A stretch of 64,000 nucleotides of DNA from Rosa chinensis (taxonomy: Eukaryota; Streptophyta; Magnoliopsida; Rosales; Rosaceae): the NCBI RefSeq assembly GCF_002994745.2, contig NC_037088.1, forward strand, positions 66,172,397 through 66,236,396. Reading direction: 5' to 3'. The translations under genes were made by a program, and so were the position numbers. Positions 23,901 to 36,236 of the stretch are shown here, piece after piece. Below the pieces are notes generated by a model. The model made no database searches. It saw nothing but the letters and a program-made list of their open reading frames with translations, and had not been told where the DNA came from. How positions within the stretch are numbered: position 1 is the first letter of the stretch; each line of letters begins with the position of its first letter.

Positions 23901-26900
23901 TTTGATCAATATGGCAATCATGTAATAGAAGGCACTGAAGTTCAATTGAATGTGGAGGGATTTTCTATTCAAGATCGACTAGGTACAGCACGTACGGTAA
24001 GATTCTTTCTTAATTGCTGATTTTTTTTTTCCCCTCTTGGTCTTCATGTTCTGTATTGGCTTCACTCCCCACAAGCAATGATAATGATGCCACCTAATTG
24101 CTTGCAATATACGCTGGCACTTATATTTTCATGCATTCCATTGTTATAGAGTCGGAACTAAACCAAATCTTTATTTCTTTCATACCTTTTTCAATGCAGG
24201 CTGATCATCATGGATGCATTGACCTTGGTGGCCTCTTGAAAGTAACCGCAGGTTATGGGAAAAGTGGTATGTACTTTTACTTGACAGCATGCATTAATAA
24301 AAATGTGAACTGGAGGAATATTGTTTTATGGCATTGTGGTAATAGTCAGCATTTGGTAGTCAACATTCATTACAGATGTATAACAATAAATGATTGAAAA
24401 GGCTGACAAGTACAGTCCTTAATTTCTCTTTCCTCAAATATGTCCTGGCTCATTCTTGCAAGTCAAACTATACTGGTTTTTGGATCAGTAATTTTACCTC
24501 TAGACAGAATGTGCTGTAAACACTTGTTAATATATAGGCTGTAATGGTTGGGTTGCTTCTCTATAAAGACTGCCTCCATACTGGATTATATCTGATAGCC
24601 TGAGCATTGCGGAGTCTAATAATTTCGATGCTTTGAGATGAAGCTGACTGCAGATGAGAATAGCTCATCATCAACATTTTGTCTGTGACTTTCATTGTCA
24701 TGAAACTCAGTTCTTAGATATGTTTAGAATTCTGATGAAAATGTTAAATTTCTGCTACTGTTTATAGTTAGTATTGAAGTTGAAAATCAATGTGAAGATT
24801 CAGTTTGGGCCCTGAAAATGATATTTGACTGATAGTACTCAACCAGGTAGATGTTATGATTTTTATGAATTAATGAATATGCATATCTAATGATGTCTTT
24901 CCATCTTCCCTTGGTTGCAGTATCAATTTCTGTCTACTCCAACAATGATGTTTTACTGAATCTTCAGTCTCAAACTGAGAAAAGGGTGTTGAGAATTTCA
25001 TCAAAGGTTGGTAAGGCCTTTATTTATCTGTTTCAGGGTTTTAAGTTATGAAGGTATTTGTACTCTTTCTAAAGTATTGGACATGATGTTAGGTGCCTGA
25101 CGTTTGTGTGGCTGGAACTCAAATGGAAAATATGGTTTTTGAAATTGTCAACTCTGATGGTGTTGTTGATGATACTATTCATCATGACGAGAAAAGTGGC
25201 CAATTACATATGCTTACAATAAAGGCCGGTTCATCATTCATGGAGGAATCCCTTCGATACACATTCAAGCATGGCCGCTGTACTGTTCCGGCTATTTTTA
25301 TTCCTGAAGTTGAAGAGAGTTTTAACTTTGTAGCTGCTCATTCATCTCATCCAGAACTGCATTTGAATGTGAAGGTTGGGCCAGCTTTTACAGAGACTTA
25401 TCATTATTTATCACATTTATAAATTACAGTGGTAGTTACTAATATTTACATTCAGGTTCCTGTAGTACAAGCTCCAAAAGAGAAATATGATCATTCTCTC
25501 ATAAAAACAGAGAAGCATGATGAGACTCCAATTCCGTGGGAGGTTTCTCCACTCCGAGAGTCACCACTCCGAGAGTCACAGCAGCAACTAGGAAACTTAA
25601 TGGTATTTATTGTGAAGAAACAAATGGTGCTTTAAGTTTATTGTAGGTAACTGAAGTTTATTCTTTTCATTGACCACATCAAAAAATGATGGTAATTTGT
25701 GATCAGGTTCCAAAAGTGGAGCATCAAGAGTTTCAATCCCCATGTACTAATGGAAACACATCGCTTCTTCCAGATTCTTCTTGCCTTCTGCAATTAGAAA
25801 ACTTTAAGGTATCAATTGTGAATATTTGGAAGTATACGCAAACAAAAGCAGCTATACATTGCTTATAGATAATCCTGTCAAATATTTGGACTTAGCATAA
25901 AATAGATCTTACAAGCCTCTTTTAATGTATCTGGTTCTCCATTATGATACTCCAACTTGTTACTGTCCTTATTGCATTAATCAAGCATTCAAACAGGTTG
26001 GAAAATCTTACCTTAATCATATCTTTCTCCTTGATGTTGCTGCTTCTCTCTGCAGGAACTGCAGAATGTCATCCACAAACATGGAATACGCATTGGAGAT
26101 ATGGAAGAAAAATTGGACCTTCTAAAGCAAGAGAAGGCTAAAGTGAAGAAAGAGCTCATTGATTTGCAAGGTTGAGTTACTTGTTAGATTTTTATTCATG
26201 TTTCCTTCTTTGGTTTAGGTATAGGCGTACGGATAGCTGTCCTAGTTGATGGAGATTTGTCTCCACAAAATAAATGCAGCGTTTTCTCTACCTTTGTTTT
26301 CTCTTTGCCAGCTTTGTCAACTTTTTGGTATCAAATGCTTGAATCAAATAATCTTTTCAATGTAGTTGAGCTCTAATATTTCCTGTGCTAATTTATTTCT
26401 TCTTTTTCTTTTGGTATAAACTCATGCTGAGATTGTAAATTTACAATGAATCAGCTAATCAAGTATTTGACTAAAATGCTTCTGTACGTATTTTGGTAAT
26501 TCCTCCCCAGGGTCTATTGAACCTCACAAAGAGGAATCGATAAACCGCATAGAAAGGATGAGTAACACTGCAGCTGCTTTTGTCTGTACTCTATCTAGGG
26601 AAGTTTCATTTGAAGAGGTAAACCATCATTTCATGGGAGATGTGATTGGTTTGGTTGCCCTACTTGGTACAGTTGGTACTAGTAATCTAAGCAGGTTGGT
26701 GCTCCCTTTGATCTTTTTTCGCTTTCCCTCTATCAAATTAAGACATAGTACTTACTACTTACTCCTCCTTGTCATTCATCTGTATGCAGGATATTGGCTG
26801 AATACTTGGGTAAAGATCAGATGCTTGCTATTGTCTGTAGATCCTTTGAAGCAGCTGGAGCTCTTGAGAAGTTTGTACAGAGTGATTATGGGGAAGTTGA

Positions 26901-27977
26901 TTCTATGCATGCGCTCTGTGAACCAGCTCTACTTCAGAGACCTACACATGGTCGATCTTTTGTTATATGTCTGGAAGACATAAGGTAATATAAAAGGCTT
27001 CCTAATTGCAATTGTTCTAGGGGGATGAGGAATGTTGTATAATAAAAGAGTAATTTTTAAATTTGTATTGCAGGCCTTACACTGGTGATATCAACGGCAG
27101 TGACCCTCAAAAGAAACTGGCATTGCCAGATCCTGTCTTGCCAGGTGGAATGGCTCCTGATGGTTTCTTAGGATATGCAGTCAATATGGTTGATCTGGAT
27201 AGCCATCATTTACAGACGGTGACATCTGCAGGCCATGGTCTCAGGGAGACAGTATTATACTGTCTTTTCGGCGAGCTCCAAGTGTATAAAACCAGGGAAG
27301 ATATGTTGGCTGCTCGTGCTTGTATTAAGCATGGTGCTATTTCTCTGGATGGAGGAATTTTGAAACAGAGTGGAGTAGTCTCTTTTGGAATCGGGTACCT
27401 CTCTCTTTTGCCCTCTTTCTTTCTTTCTTTCTTCTGGTTTTTGTTGGTAATTCTTTTCAGTTTTGTCATGTCTTTAGGCTTTAGGAGGTGTGGTTGCTTT
27501 TGGGTTGTAACTTTCCATCACATATACTCACTTAAAAATCCACTAAATTTTGGTGCCAGCAAAACCATAAGCAACTCCTCAAGTCATCTAATCATGAAAA
27601 GTTAGAGCATTCTGATAAGTTTTCATTGTAATATTCCAAGTTGTTTCTTCAAATGCATTTGTGACCTAGTTTGGTGATTGCCCTTCAGGGAGCCAGAAAT
27701 ATGTTTTCCGGTAGCAGAAAGTCTGGCACTTTCGACATCAACAAATTTTGTTGAAGTTGAGCAGCTGATCAAGGAGAAGAAGTCAAAGTTGACGATGATC
27801 AATTGTTGTATGGAAAAAGTGACCAAAATCCATCGGAGATCATTAAGGAAATTCAAGAAGTCAAAGAAGAAGGGGCACAAGCTGTTGGAGAACATTCGCT
27901 CTACCCAAAAAGATTCTCCAAGTCCGATGAAAGAAGGGAGAGAGCTCGTAAAAGCTAGCAGCTCTCAAAGTTCATAA
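14940..27977 (+). CDS. GMI1: GMI1-type GHKL ATPase / SMC-hinge protein (38 exons, 1590 aa)
   Basis: Exon ends that I can place include 14940-15221, 15530-15562, 15711-15797, 15931-15986, 16370-16453, 16929-17001, and late exons 25093-25374, 26056-26170, 26511-26694, 26790-26984, 27074-27394 and 27689-27977; all 38 have GT-AG borders and the joined length is 4773 bp. A GHKL ATPase module lies at the N-terminus: N-box ALADLIDNSLQAVW (about 129-142), DTGPGMDGSDENS (about 165-177) and FGMFGYGGP (about 208-216). The middle is a long beta-rich region. A coiled coil (about 1223-1262) precedes an SMC flexible hinge (about 1285-1495), and a basic C-terminal coil follows. The layout matches GMI1/SMCHD1-like proteins, which act in somatic homologous recombination and double-strand break repair in Arabidopsis. 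The N-box acidic residue is Asp rather than the Glu usual in GHKL enzymes. DMS3 lies directly downstream. Confidence 0.93.
18433..18462. repeat. (TA)n microsatellite in GMI1 intron 11
   Basis: A run of about fourteen AT units just after the donor of the intron that starts at 18429. Confidence 0.9.
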
Positions 27978-29341
27978 GCATTATACTGGTAATGGTCAGC
28001 TAGGCATAGATTACTCCCTTTGCTCAGTCTTGGTAGCTAGCAAGTTTCAACTAGTATCAGTATTTAATTTAACTGCTAGTTTGATCCAGCTTACAGAATG
28101 ATTGACTGGTACTTCACTCTTCAGCCTCGATGCACAGTGATGTAACATTTACTTCAGCTAGTGTAAATGGACCCTTTTGTTTAAAAAAGGAAGGATGGCT
28201 CAGACTTTTCCTTCCTAATGATTTGTTCTGTGCAATGTTGAGAATGTGGAGGCTTTTGCAGTTTCATTCATAATGTTAATCACTAGTCTGTTAAGCTACT
28301 AAAATAGTTGGACAACCAGTTACAAAATTGCCATTGCATTATGCTCCTGGCTGCTTTTCTTTCTTGCTAAAGGCGCTTTCCTGGGGTTACATGGAAGTGA
28401 TGGAACTAGTGTCTTATTTACCATGTGCCTCTAGAGATGTTTCTAGTTTTGGTAATATAGTAATTTTAAGGTTAGGATCGAACTTCTAGCTTAGTCTTAA
28501 ATCTTAACCCAATTTTTATACCCTATTGTTGACATGAAAATGAAGACACTAAATAAGTAATGGATAAATTTTGAACTCCATGTTTTGAGTTATTCTAATA
28601 ACTGTTAAATGCAGTTAGACGGACAACTTCGGAGTTTGAAGTTTTGTGTTCTTCTTAATAACTGTTTAGAACACTAAATAAGTAATGGACAATTTCCTGA
28701 GTTTATGTTTCCTCAAATAACTGTTTAGGACACTATATAAGTAACGGATAATTTAGTTACGAGTTTCAAGTTATGTGTTCTTCTAATAACCGTTTCTGAC
28801 ACTAATTAAATAACGTACAAAATTCGCATCACATGTGGTCAGAATGATCTTGCTTCCTACTGCTCCAACACGAAAGGCGGACTGCAATGTTGTCCATTGA
28901 TCATAGTTGCATGTATTCCAGACATCATCTAGAACAAGTAGCATAATTTACTGATAAGTATTAGTTTATGAAAAATGTTCTAACCTAATCCTAACTCAAC
29001 AGACCCAAAAAAAAAAAAAAAAAAAAAATTTTAAATCATTACTCAATTTTCAAACCTCACGAATGGAGCTTCCTATGCACTTATTTCGACATAAATGAAA
29101 ATAATAAATTTCGTAAAAAAGAAAAGGAAGCAAAATATTTAAAGCAATCAACGCCCTCCGATCATCCGTTTCAACTCATGAACGTGGAGCCCCGTACAAT
29201 CCAACGGTCCTGGTCCTCCTCTCACATTGATATTTCAGGATTCTCTCCTCTCCTCCCCTTAATAGCTAAAATTTCAGTTGAAGAAGAAAGAGAGCGAGAG
29301 CTGACTCACTGAGTCAACTCGGAAGAAGAAGAAGAATCAAG
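27978..29341. other. Spacer between GMI1 and DMS3
   Basis: The first few hundred bases are the GMI1 3' untranslated region. A degenerate minisatellite lies at 28543-28815 and a poly(A) run of about 24 at 29006-29029. The DMS3 promoter and leader occupy the last few hundred bases, ending in a GA-rich leader (29280-29337). No additional gene is seen. Confidence 0.6.
28543..28815. repeat. Degenerate 60-75 bp minisatellite, about four units
   Basis: The motif ACACTAAATAAGTAATGGA recurs in modified form at about 28545, 28672, 28731 and 28798. Each unit contains a following TCT/CTAATAACTGTT-like element. The units have diverged and vary in length. Confidence 0.7.
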
Positions 29342-32300
29342 ATGTTCCAACCCAACAACAACAACCAGGTGAGTCGTCGCTCGCAAATTTCTCTTCACCC
29401 TGGGAAAATGCGAGAACAGATTGATTAGGTTTATGTAATTTCTCACCGTTTCTGTTCTTGGAAGAATTCGAAAGAATCGTAGCGTTGGGAACTTGATAAT
29501 TCAAATGCATGTTGTTAATCTCGTCGCCATTGGTTTTTGGCGCGTTGAAATTCGTACAAGATGAACTTGAATTGTTGTAATCTGTCATTTTTGAATTCTG
29601 CGTGGTGTTCTGTGACTGGGTTTCAGTGAATTTTCCCTCTTTTGAGCTCTGGAATTTGATTTCCGAGTCGGTTTTAGTTTCGAAAGAAATGGTAGAAAGT
29701 TTGATTATTGAAAGATTGACATGCAAGGATTGATTTTTATGGATTGGTCATATTGTGAGGTTTGGAAATTGGACTAGGGTTTTGGGAGGATGATGAAGTT
29801 ATGCATTTTAATTCTTGGAAGAAGTATTACGAATTTGTTGCAGTGCGATTTTGTGTCCAAGTTGTAATTGCTATAGTTAAGTTGTGCTTGGCTGACTGTG
29901 AATTTTTCGGGTTTTTATGTACATGCACCCGGGTTTTTATTTGTGTCATTTGGTCATCCTTTTGCAGCTTCCAATCAAGTCATTACCTATTCAAGATCCA
30001 TCAGCACCGATGCAAGTGGATAAAAAAGAAACTAGCATAGTCTTGAAGGATGAAACGCAAAATGGAGGATTCGCGCAAGCAGAATCTATCATCTTCTACA
30101 CTAAGGTTGTACAAGAAACTATTCCAGAGGTCCTTTTATATATTTCTTTACCATGCATGTTGATAATATATACTGGATCATTTGCTATACATTTCCTATT
30201 GGGTTAATGAATCGGTAAAAATAAAAGAAGTACGAATGTATTTTCTTATGTAGTGATGATACGGTCATTTCTAGTCTAAAAGACTAACTATTCGGTAAAC
30301 TAATCTATACAGAGACTTCAAGATGATTTGCATGAGATGGGGTTGAAAGTAAAACAGCATGAGGAGGACATGAAACTTCTGAGGTCTCAGAAAAACAAAT
30401 TAGAAGAATCTATTCTTGATCTGCAAGGTACTTGTCTTGTTCTTCTCCTTCTTATATAAGATGTAACTGCACAAGTCTAGTTTTGTAAGACCATGCATGA
30501 GTCCTTAATGCGAACAGGCTGTATAGCTGCAGGTTCTCAAGACATTGTATTTGATTTCTGAGGAGCGAAATTTATACCTGAATATCATGGATTTTATAAT
30601 CTCAAATGTGAAGTACACTGTTAAAGTTTGTTTTGTTTGAAAAGGAATCACATTTAGCTCACTTATTTGCCAAGTTTAAGATATCAGCCATCCGATTTTG
30701 TCTGGTAAAATTACAGTTCATTAAGAGGTGAACTCTAGTTGAACAAGCACTAATTAGTTACAGAGGAAACAATAGAAACTACTAGCCATAATACCTTCAT
30801 GGAGAGAGCAGATAAAATCAGGCTTCAACATGTACAAGTAAAACTTTTTTTATTTCTTTCTTTCCAGAATTATCAAAACACACACGAGAGACACATATTC
30901 CAAGTCACCCTAAACTGCCTCTGAGATTAAGAGATTTGAGTATCCTTGACTGTTGGCAATCATGTAATGCCCTCTTATATGTTTGTTTCCAAAATTATTT
31001 TCCACTAAATAGTTACCTCTTCAGTTATGTTAGGCAACTATCATTCCTCAACCACAACTACTACTGCAAATGATAACCATAGTCAGGAGGAAACAATTAA
31101 AAAGATTCTTCAGTGCGAGAAGTCAGCTGCAGGCATTTTATGGCAGCTGAAAGCTCGTCACGGTAATCAGGCTGCGGATCTTCCCCTGACCAAGGATATT
31201 GTGGGTATTGTTGCGATGCTTGGGAAAGTAGATGATGATAATCTTAGCAGGTGAGAAAGCAAATTTCTTTTATTTTGAATAATTCTACAAGAGTGGAACT
31301 GTGCATTAGCCATAACCCACATAATGGCTGCATAAGAACATTGTCGCGTGTGAATAATTATGCATTTTTTCACTTAATATTATTTAATTTTTTTTTTTTT
31401 AATATTGAGGCGTGCTTTAAGGAGCCATACTATTGCCATGAAATTTTAGTTGGAGGCTGTTTGAGTAAAATATATGGAATTTTCACCGACACATTAATTC
31501 AAGGGAAGTGAGGAATTTACTCCACTGAGTACACCTGGACATGGACATTTTCTAATCCACCCCCAACTCCAGCCTATAACTAACCTCAATAAAATTTTCA
31601 TTTGGGTTATTTTGCACGCAGGCTTTTGTCAGAGTACTTGGGACTGGAGACTATGTTAGCAATTGTCTGCAAGACTTATGATGGTGTCAGAGCTCTAGAA
31701 TTGTATGACAACGAAGGTTGCATAAACCTGAATTCCGGTCTTCACGGGCTTGGTACTTCTATTGGGAGGAAATTGGAAGGTCGGTTTCTGGTCATTTGTC
31801 TTGAAAATTTAAGGTATATCTCCTGTATGCTGTCATTTGTCAGGCAATCTGCACAGGTATTGATTTATGCACTCAAAAACTTTTTCTCTTTCTTCTGCAG
31901 ACCATATGCTGGTGAGTTTGTACATAATGACCCCCAACGGAGGCTTGATATTCTAAAACCAAGGTTGCTGAATGGGGAGTGTCCACCTGGATTTCTTGGC
32001 TATGCTGTAAATATGATCAATGTGGATAGCACAAATTTATTTTGTCTCACAGCCAGTGGACACGGCCTGAGAGAGACTCTACTTTATAGCCTCTTTTCTC
32101 GCTTGCAAGTGTATAAAACAAGAGCAGATATGGTATCTGCTCTTCCTTGTATAACTGATGGAGCCATTTCTTTAGATGGTGGGATGATTCAGAGGACTGG
32201 TGTGTTTTCCCTTGGCAACAGGTGAGGAGCTCTGCTGACAAATTGGAGGGAGAAACATTTTTAACTACCTATGATTTTCAATTATATGTTACCTGTCTTT

Positions 32301-32888
32301 GCTGCTTCAATTTAATTTTTGAACCTATCTAATGTTAGGGAAGACATAGGTGTGAAGTTTCCAAAGCTCTCAGTGGCATCAGGCCTGCCCGAAAGCTATC
32401 TAGAAACAGAAAGACAAATCAATGAGTCGAAATGGAGAAAAGAAAAATTGATTGAAGATACGAAGAGAGTACAGGCATTATGGGACAATGCAAAATTCAA
32501 TTTTGACAGAAAGAAAAAAGAGTTCCTCAAGTTCCTGGCTGATAGTTCATCTTATGCAACTCAGGCAACTCAGGTAACACCTGTGACATATCTTAATTCA
32601 CAGTAAAGTGCGGTATTGGATGAGGCACTTGTGTGATACCAAGTCCTTTGGATTCTGTGATATTTATAATTTCTGTTGGTGCTTTTGAAGTATGACATTA
32701 GAATTTCGTACAGGTTTTATAGATAATAATATACACTTACCATTACACCGGACAGTGGATTTATATTGTAAATTGATTATTCTGCCTCGTGTTGTTTCAT
32801 TTGCCTGCTTTGTGATCAAGTTTTAACTACGGTCTTTATATTGCAGCATCAAATTATGGGGGCGCAGAATAGATTTACCTCGAGCTGA
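29342..32888 (+). CDS. DMS3: DMS3, SMC-hinge protein of RNA-directed DNA methylation (8 exons, 439 aa)
   Basis: Exons are 29342-29368, 29968-30129, 30313-30427, 31025-31250, 31622-31813, 31901-32221, 32339-32573 and 32847-32888; all borders are GT-AG and the join is 1320 bp. The protein starts MFQPNNNNQ. It has a coiled coil (about 64-101, with [19 protein letters not shown]), then an SMC hinge-like domain (about 137-350, with [20 protein letters not shown] and [15 protein letters not shown]), and a C-terminal coil (about 355-410). There is no ATPase domain. In Arabidopsis DMS3 joins DRD1 and RDM1 in the DDR complex that helps recruit Pol V in the nucleus. Length and layout match the family. 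Its hinge is clearly related to that of the neighbouring GMI1-type gene. An E2F-like TTTTTGGCGC (29534-29543) lies in intron 1. Confidence 0.94.
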
Positions 32889-33690
32889 CGAGTACATTGA
32901 AGAAACCAGGCTACCAACAAACGATTGAAAAGGGGCAGCCTTCAGAAATTTGTCTAGTTGATCTTTGGGCTGATACTCCATCTGTCATGTGAAAGCAAAA
33001 ACATGCGTTCACGAGTGGAGTGAGAGTGGAATTAGATTCAGCTTCTTAGGTCACTTGGTCCTCAATTTTTTCCTGACTTTTGTGGATAAATGGACTAATG
33101 CGTCCATTCCATTCAAACGCTACCATTGAATCTTTGTAGTTTTCTTTTACAAGGTGAAATAATTTGCTTCTTTCTTCCAACTTAAGGACCCATATATATT
33201 GACAAAAAATGTTGAAATTTAATCTATTTAAGATTAGATACTAGTATGAATAAGATTGAGTTAGGGTAAACTAAGAAGAAAATAGATATACCGAGTTAAA
33301 AGAACTGGATTTTTACAAAATAAGCATGTTCAACTAACCGTACGAAGAAAATGAGTAAGTTTTCTCACTTGTACTTTGCCTGTGAATCTTTTTATAATAA
33401 TAAAACTGATATCCCAGACTTAAAAAATCAATTTGCTACTCAAACTGAGTCTCACCTAGAAAGCCCATTAATTATTTCAGCCAACCTAGAAAGTCGAAAG
33501 TCATAACCTTCCTGGTTTCAACTTTCAAGCCCATTAATCATTCTCCAGTGTCAGTCAGTCTTCCTCATCAGTTTCTCAATCCCATTGTCACGGTGAGCTG
33601 CGTTCTCTCCAATTCGGCGGCAGTTGACGGTAAGTTTCTCTCTTTCTCTTTCTTCAATTCTGTTCGTAGCAGATGTAGGCAAGTTTGATT

Positions 33691-33912
33691 AAACCCTAAA
33701 AGACTGTTTTGCTATTTACAAATTGAAACTTAGATCACTCTTTTGCTGAGGTTTTGTAATTGGCAAAAGCAGCTATCTTTACTGTAATTTAGATAATTAG
33801 GGATTTTGGGTTTTGTTTATTTAGAGCTTAATCATTGAAATATTGAAGCTTTGCTGTAAACCCCTAATCATTGAAATATTGAAGCTTTGCTGTAAACCCC
33901 TAAAACCCTAAA
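33691..33912 (+). promoter_or_regulatory. Two telo-box motifs in the leader intron
   Basis: AAACCCTAAA occurs at 33691-33700 and 33903-33912, downstream of two site II elements. Site II plus telo-box is the known promoter/leader signature of plant genes for ribosomal and mitochondrial biogenesis proteins. Confidence 0.55.
33830..33901. repeat. 36 bp tandem duplication (two copies)
   Basis: The unit starting AATCATTGAAATATTGAAG at 33830 is repeated exactly at 33866, inside the leader intron and directly before the second telo-box. Confidence 0.95.
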
Positions 33913-34376
33913 GTCATGAACAGAGAAAAGATTGTTGTTTTGGGGTTTTGCTTATCTTTGGTTTTCTTATTTCAAGTATTTTAGATTTGAATGTTTAGAG
34001 CTTCAAGATAGATATGAGTGTAATTTAGTTCAGAGTGTGTATCCCTTTATCAAGAAAGCTTAGATCTTATAAGGGGCTTGCTGATAAATTTCATCATTCT
34101 ATTGCGATATGATTCTCAAAATCTCATCTTGGGTTTGTTTGTGTGCTATAGGGTTTGCTCTATCCAGTATGAAATGATTATTTTGTTTTCGAATTTTGAT
34201 CTTTTTGAACTTTAGGAATTTGAAGTGATTCTGTGTCGCAATCCATAAGTAGTCGAATGTGTTTCTGTTTCTGCTTCATTTTGCTTTTCTTCAGTGTTTT
34301 TTACTTGAGCGTTTGCTAACATTTATAGTCTTGTTCTTCTTATGTGGTCTGGCAGAGAACCGTAGGAAGTAAATCA

Positions 34377-34763
34377 ATGGCTGGCCAAGCTGCAAAGTCA
34401 GTGGCAAAGGCAATTGGGGAGTACCAGTACCCATGGCGCGAGAAGTTGGTAAAATACCAGTCTGAGCTATCCAAGGGTGTATGGGGTTACTGGCATCTAG
34501 GAGCCTGGAAGCCATCTGGAATTAGTGGTCGTCAACGAGCTAGACTTCGAAAGGAAGTCCTCCTTGCAGGACAGGATTGGCCATATGATCCAGAGAGGAA
34601 AGAGATGAGGACCAAGAGGAAAGGGCACAAAGTTGATAGGATAGCTGCCGAGAAGCGGGAAAACACTGCCAGGTTGATGGAGAAGATGCCTGATATGTTG
34701 CTTCAGTACAAGAAGCGCAGATGGGAGAAGAAGATGAAGGAAGAAGACAAGGGCAAGCCCTGA
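34377..34763 (+). CDS. Small basic protein, probable mitochondrial large-subunit ribosomal protein (mL59/64-like)
   Basis: A single coding exon of 128 residues begins MAGQAAKSVAKAIGEYQYPW. The ATG at 34377 is the first Met after the spliced leader (acceptor GGCAG at 34355); an earlier in-frame ATG at 34344 lies inside the intron. The protein is rich in Lys, Arg and Trp, with YWHLGAWKPSGISGRQRARL in the middle and a strongly basic helical C-terminus (KRRWEKKMKEEDKGKP). Composition, size and the site II/telo-box promoter suggest an organellar ribosome component. The resemblance to the mL59/CRIF1 family is from memory and unverified; a conserved protein of unknown function is the alternative. 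The gene itself is convincing: clean frame, good splice site and strong codon structure. Confidence 0.6.
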   Translation: MAGQAAKSVAKAIGEYQYPWREKLVKYQSELSKGVWGYWHLGAWKPSGISGRQRARLRKEVLLAGQDWPYDPERKEMRTKRKGHKVDRIAAEKRENTARLMEKMPDMLLQYKKRRWEKKMKEEDKGKP

Positions 34764-35276
34764 TCTCATGTCTATTGCTGCTTTCTGTTGAAGTGTCCAT
34801 GTTTGCAATAACTACCCCCAAGATATGTTCGAATCATCAGAGGAAATATTGATCGGAAGACATATCGAACATGTACACCTTTGTTGCCGTTAATTTAAGC
34901 TTAAACGGTTAAACCCCGTAGTTGTGTCCATGCGAGCATTATGTACACTTTGAGAACTACAAATTTCAATCAGTGTCGACTTTTGCGAATCTGGAACAAC
35001 CTTGCTCACTGAGAAGTCTATTTTTCACTATTTGAACAATGTTGTATGTGTGAGTTACCTGATTTGAAGTTCGCCTAATGTACTTGAAGGATGCCTGATT
35101 TTTAAGCATTTCATAGGAATCTTTTTTGTGCTCTGTCGATCTATCTCGGAATTTATAAAAGAAGGGAGAATGGAAATAACTCGGTCAGTACACCAATTGC
35201 CCAAGATTTAGTTTGAGACTTTGAGACTCAGAAATGGAGAAGGAAAAGAAAAAGGAATTTAAAAACAAAAATTAAA
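34764..35276. other. 3' untranslated region and spacer
   Basis: Downstream of the small basic gene; no coding or repeat features are recognised. The 30 bases next to the tRNA are A-rich and supply its T-rich terminator on the minus strand. Confidence 0.6.
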
Positions 35277-35347
35277 GGTTCTACCGAGATTTGAACTCGG
35301 GTTACTGGATTCAGAGTCCAATGTCCTGACCACTAGACCATAGAACC
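35277..35347 (-). tRNA. tRNA-Gln (anticodon CTG)
   Basis: On the minus strand the gene starts GGTTCTATGGTCTAGTGG and ends TAGAACC. The acceptor stem is a perfect 7 bp (GGTTCTA/TAGAACC). The anticodon arm is TTGGA-CTCTGAA-TCCAG, with the CTG anticodon flanked by T33 and A37. The T arm is CCGAG-TTCAAAT-CTCGG. T runs follow downstream on the minus strand (35252-35270) as a pol III terminator. At 71 nt it is one base shorter than the usual plant tRNA-Gln. Confidence 0.95.
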
Positions 35348-36236
35348 AATTGTTGCTAGTAATCCTGTGAAATATTTATTGTATTGAAAGTCGGTAACAG
35401 TCATCGTTTTGGGTCAAAGATTCTAATTCCAGAAATAGCCGAATAGAATAAGACGTCAGAAACTAACGGTTGAGATTTCATGACGCCAGTTGTTTCTTTT
35501 ATTATTGAGGCACGGAAGTCAGGTAGACCACTCAGTTGCCAAAACACATTCATTCGATCAGCATTTGGATCGATGTTCATGAAAATATCCCACAAAATCA
35601 GACTAATCTTCCACTGCAGACGCACAAATCCGAATGTCCCGCAAACTTGCTGACCGCAACTTATATTATTTGAGACTCAAGCATTAGATATGAAGTTCTG
35701 TTCTAGACCTAGACCGCTCGATCAATCATAACACACCAATGTAGAGTTGTGTGACGCCATATCTGACATGACTCCAACCTTAAACCACTGATGCGACCAC
35801 ACAGAAAACATGTCTAATCCTAGTCGTCCAACATGTTATATCACTCCCCAACAGACAACCTTGACCTTGAAACTCACTCAGAGTCTCTCTCTCCTAGTCT
35901 TCGTCTCTCTCTTAAAGCTCCACGACGCCGTACGATGTAGCACACACACATGGGCGCTGTCCCTTCACCATCACTCTCCCTCCGAAATTAACCACTGCCT
36001 GTCGAAATGACCCACCGTTTTCAATTATTACCGCCTTGGAATCCGCGCCCCTTGAATCTTGATCACCAATAAGTACTGTTCCTCTTTAGGCCCAGTAAAT
36101 TAATTACTGTCTCTGCAATTAAAACCCCCTCTATTATTTTTGGGGCATTATTACTAGGTAACTGTAATGAATGATCGTTTCGTTTTTCGAAGTTGGGTTC
36201 TTGATTTTACTGGTCCTTAGAGAAACTGGAGAGCTG
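35348..36236. other. Spacer upstream of the JmjC gene
   Basis: No gene recognised. A 74-codon open frame on the minus strand (35401-35625) has no recognisable motif. The region from about 35800 is probably promoter of the JmjC gene, with pyrimidine-rich stretches near 35880-35910. Confidence 0.5.

Larger units (their letters stand above)
32889..34376. other. DMS3 3' end, spacer, and promoter/leader of the downstream small gene
   Basis: 32889 to about 33180 is probably DMS3 3' untranslated sequence. 33180-33450 is AT-rich with nothing recognised. From about 33460 the promoter of the next gene begins. It has two TGGGCT (site II) elements read on the minus strand (33462-33467 and 33528-33533). 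A non-coding first exon ends at 33629, followed by a leader intron (33630-34355, GTAAGT...GGCAG). Confidence 0.6.

Noticed and set aside
35401..35625. 74-codon minus-strand open frame upstream of the JmjC gene
   Set aside because: No recognisable motif, no splice or promoter context, and a length expected by chance in this composition.
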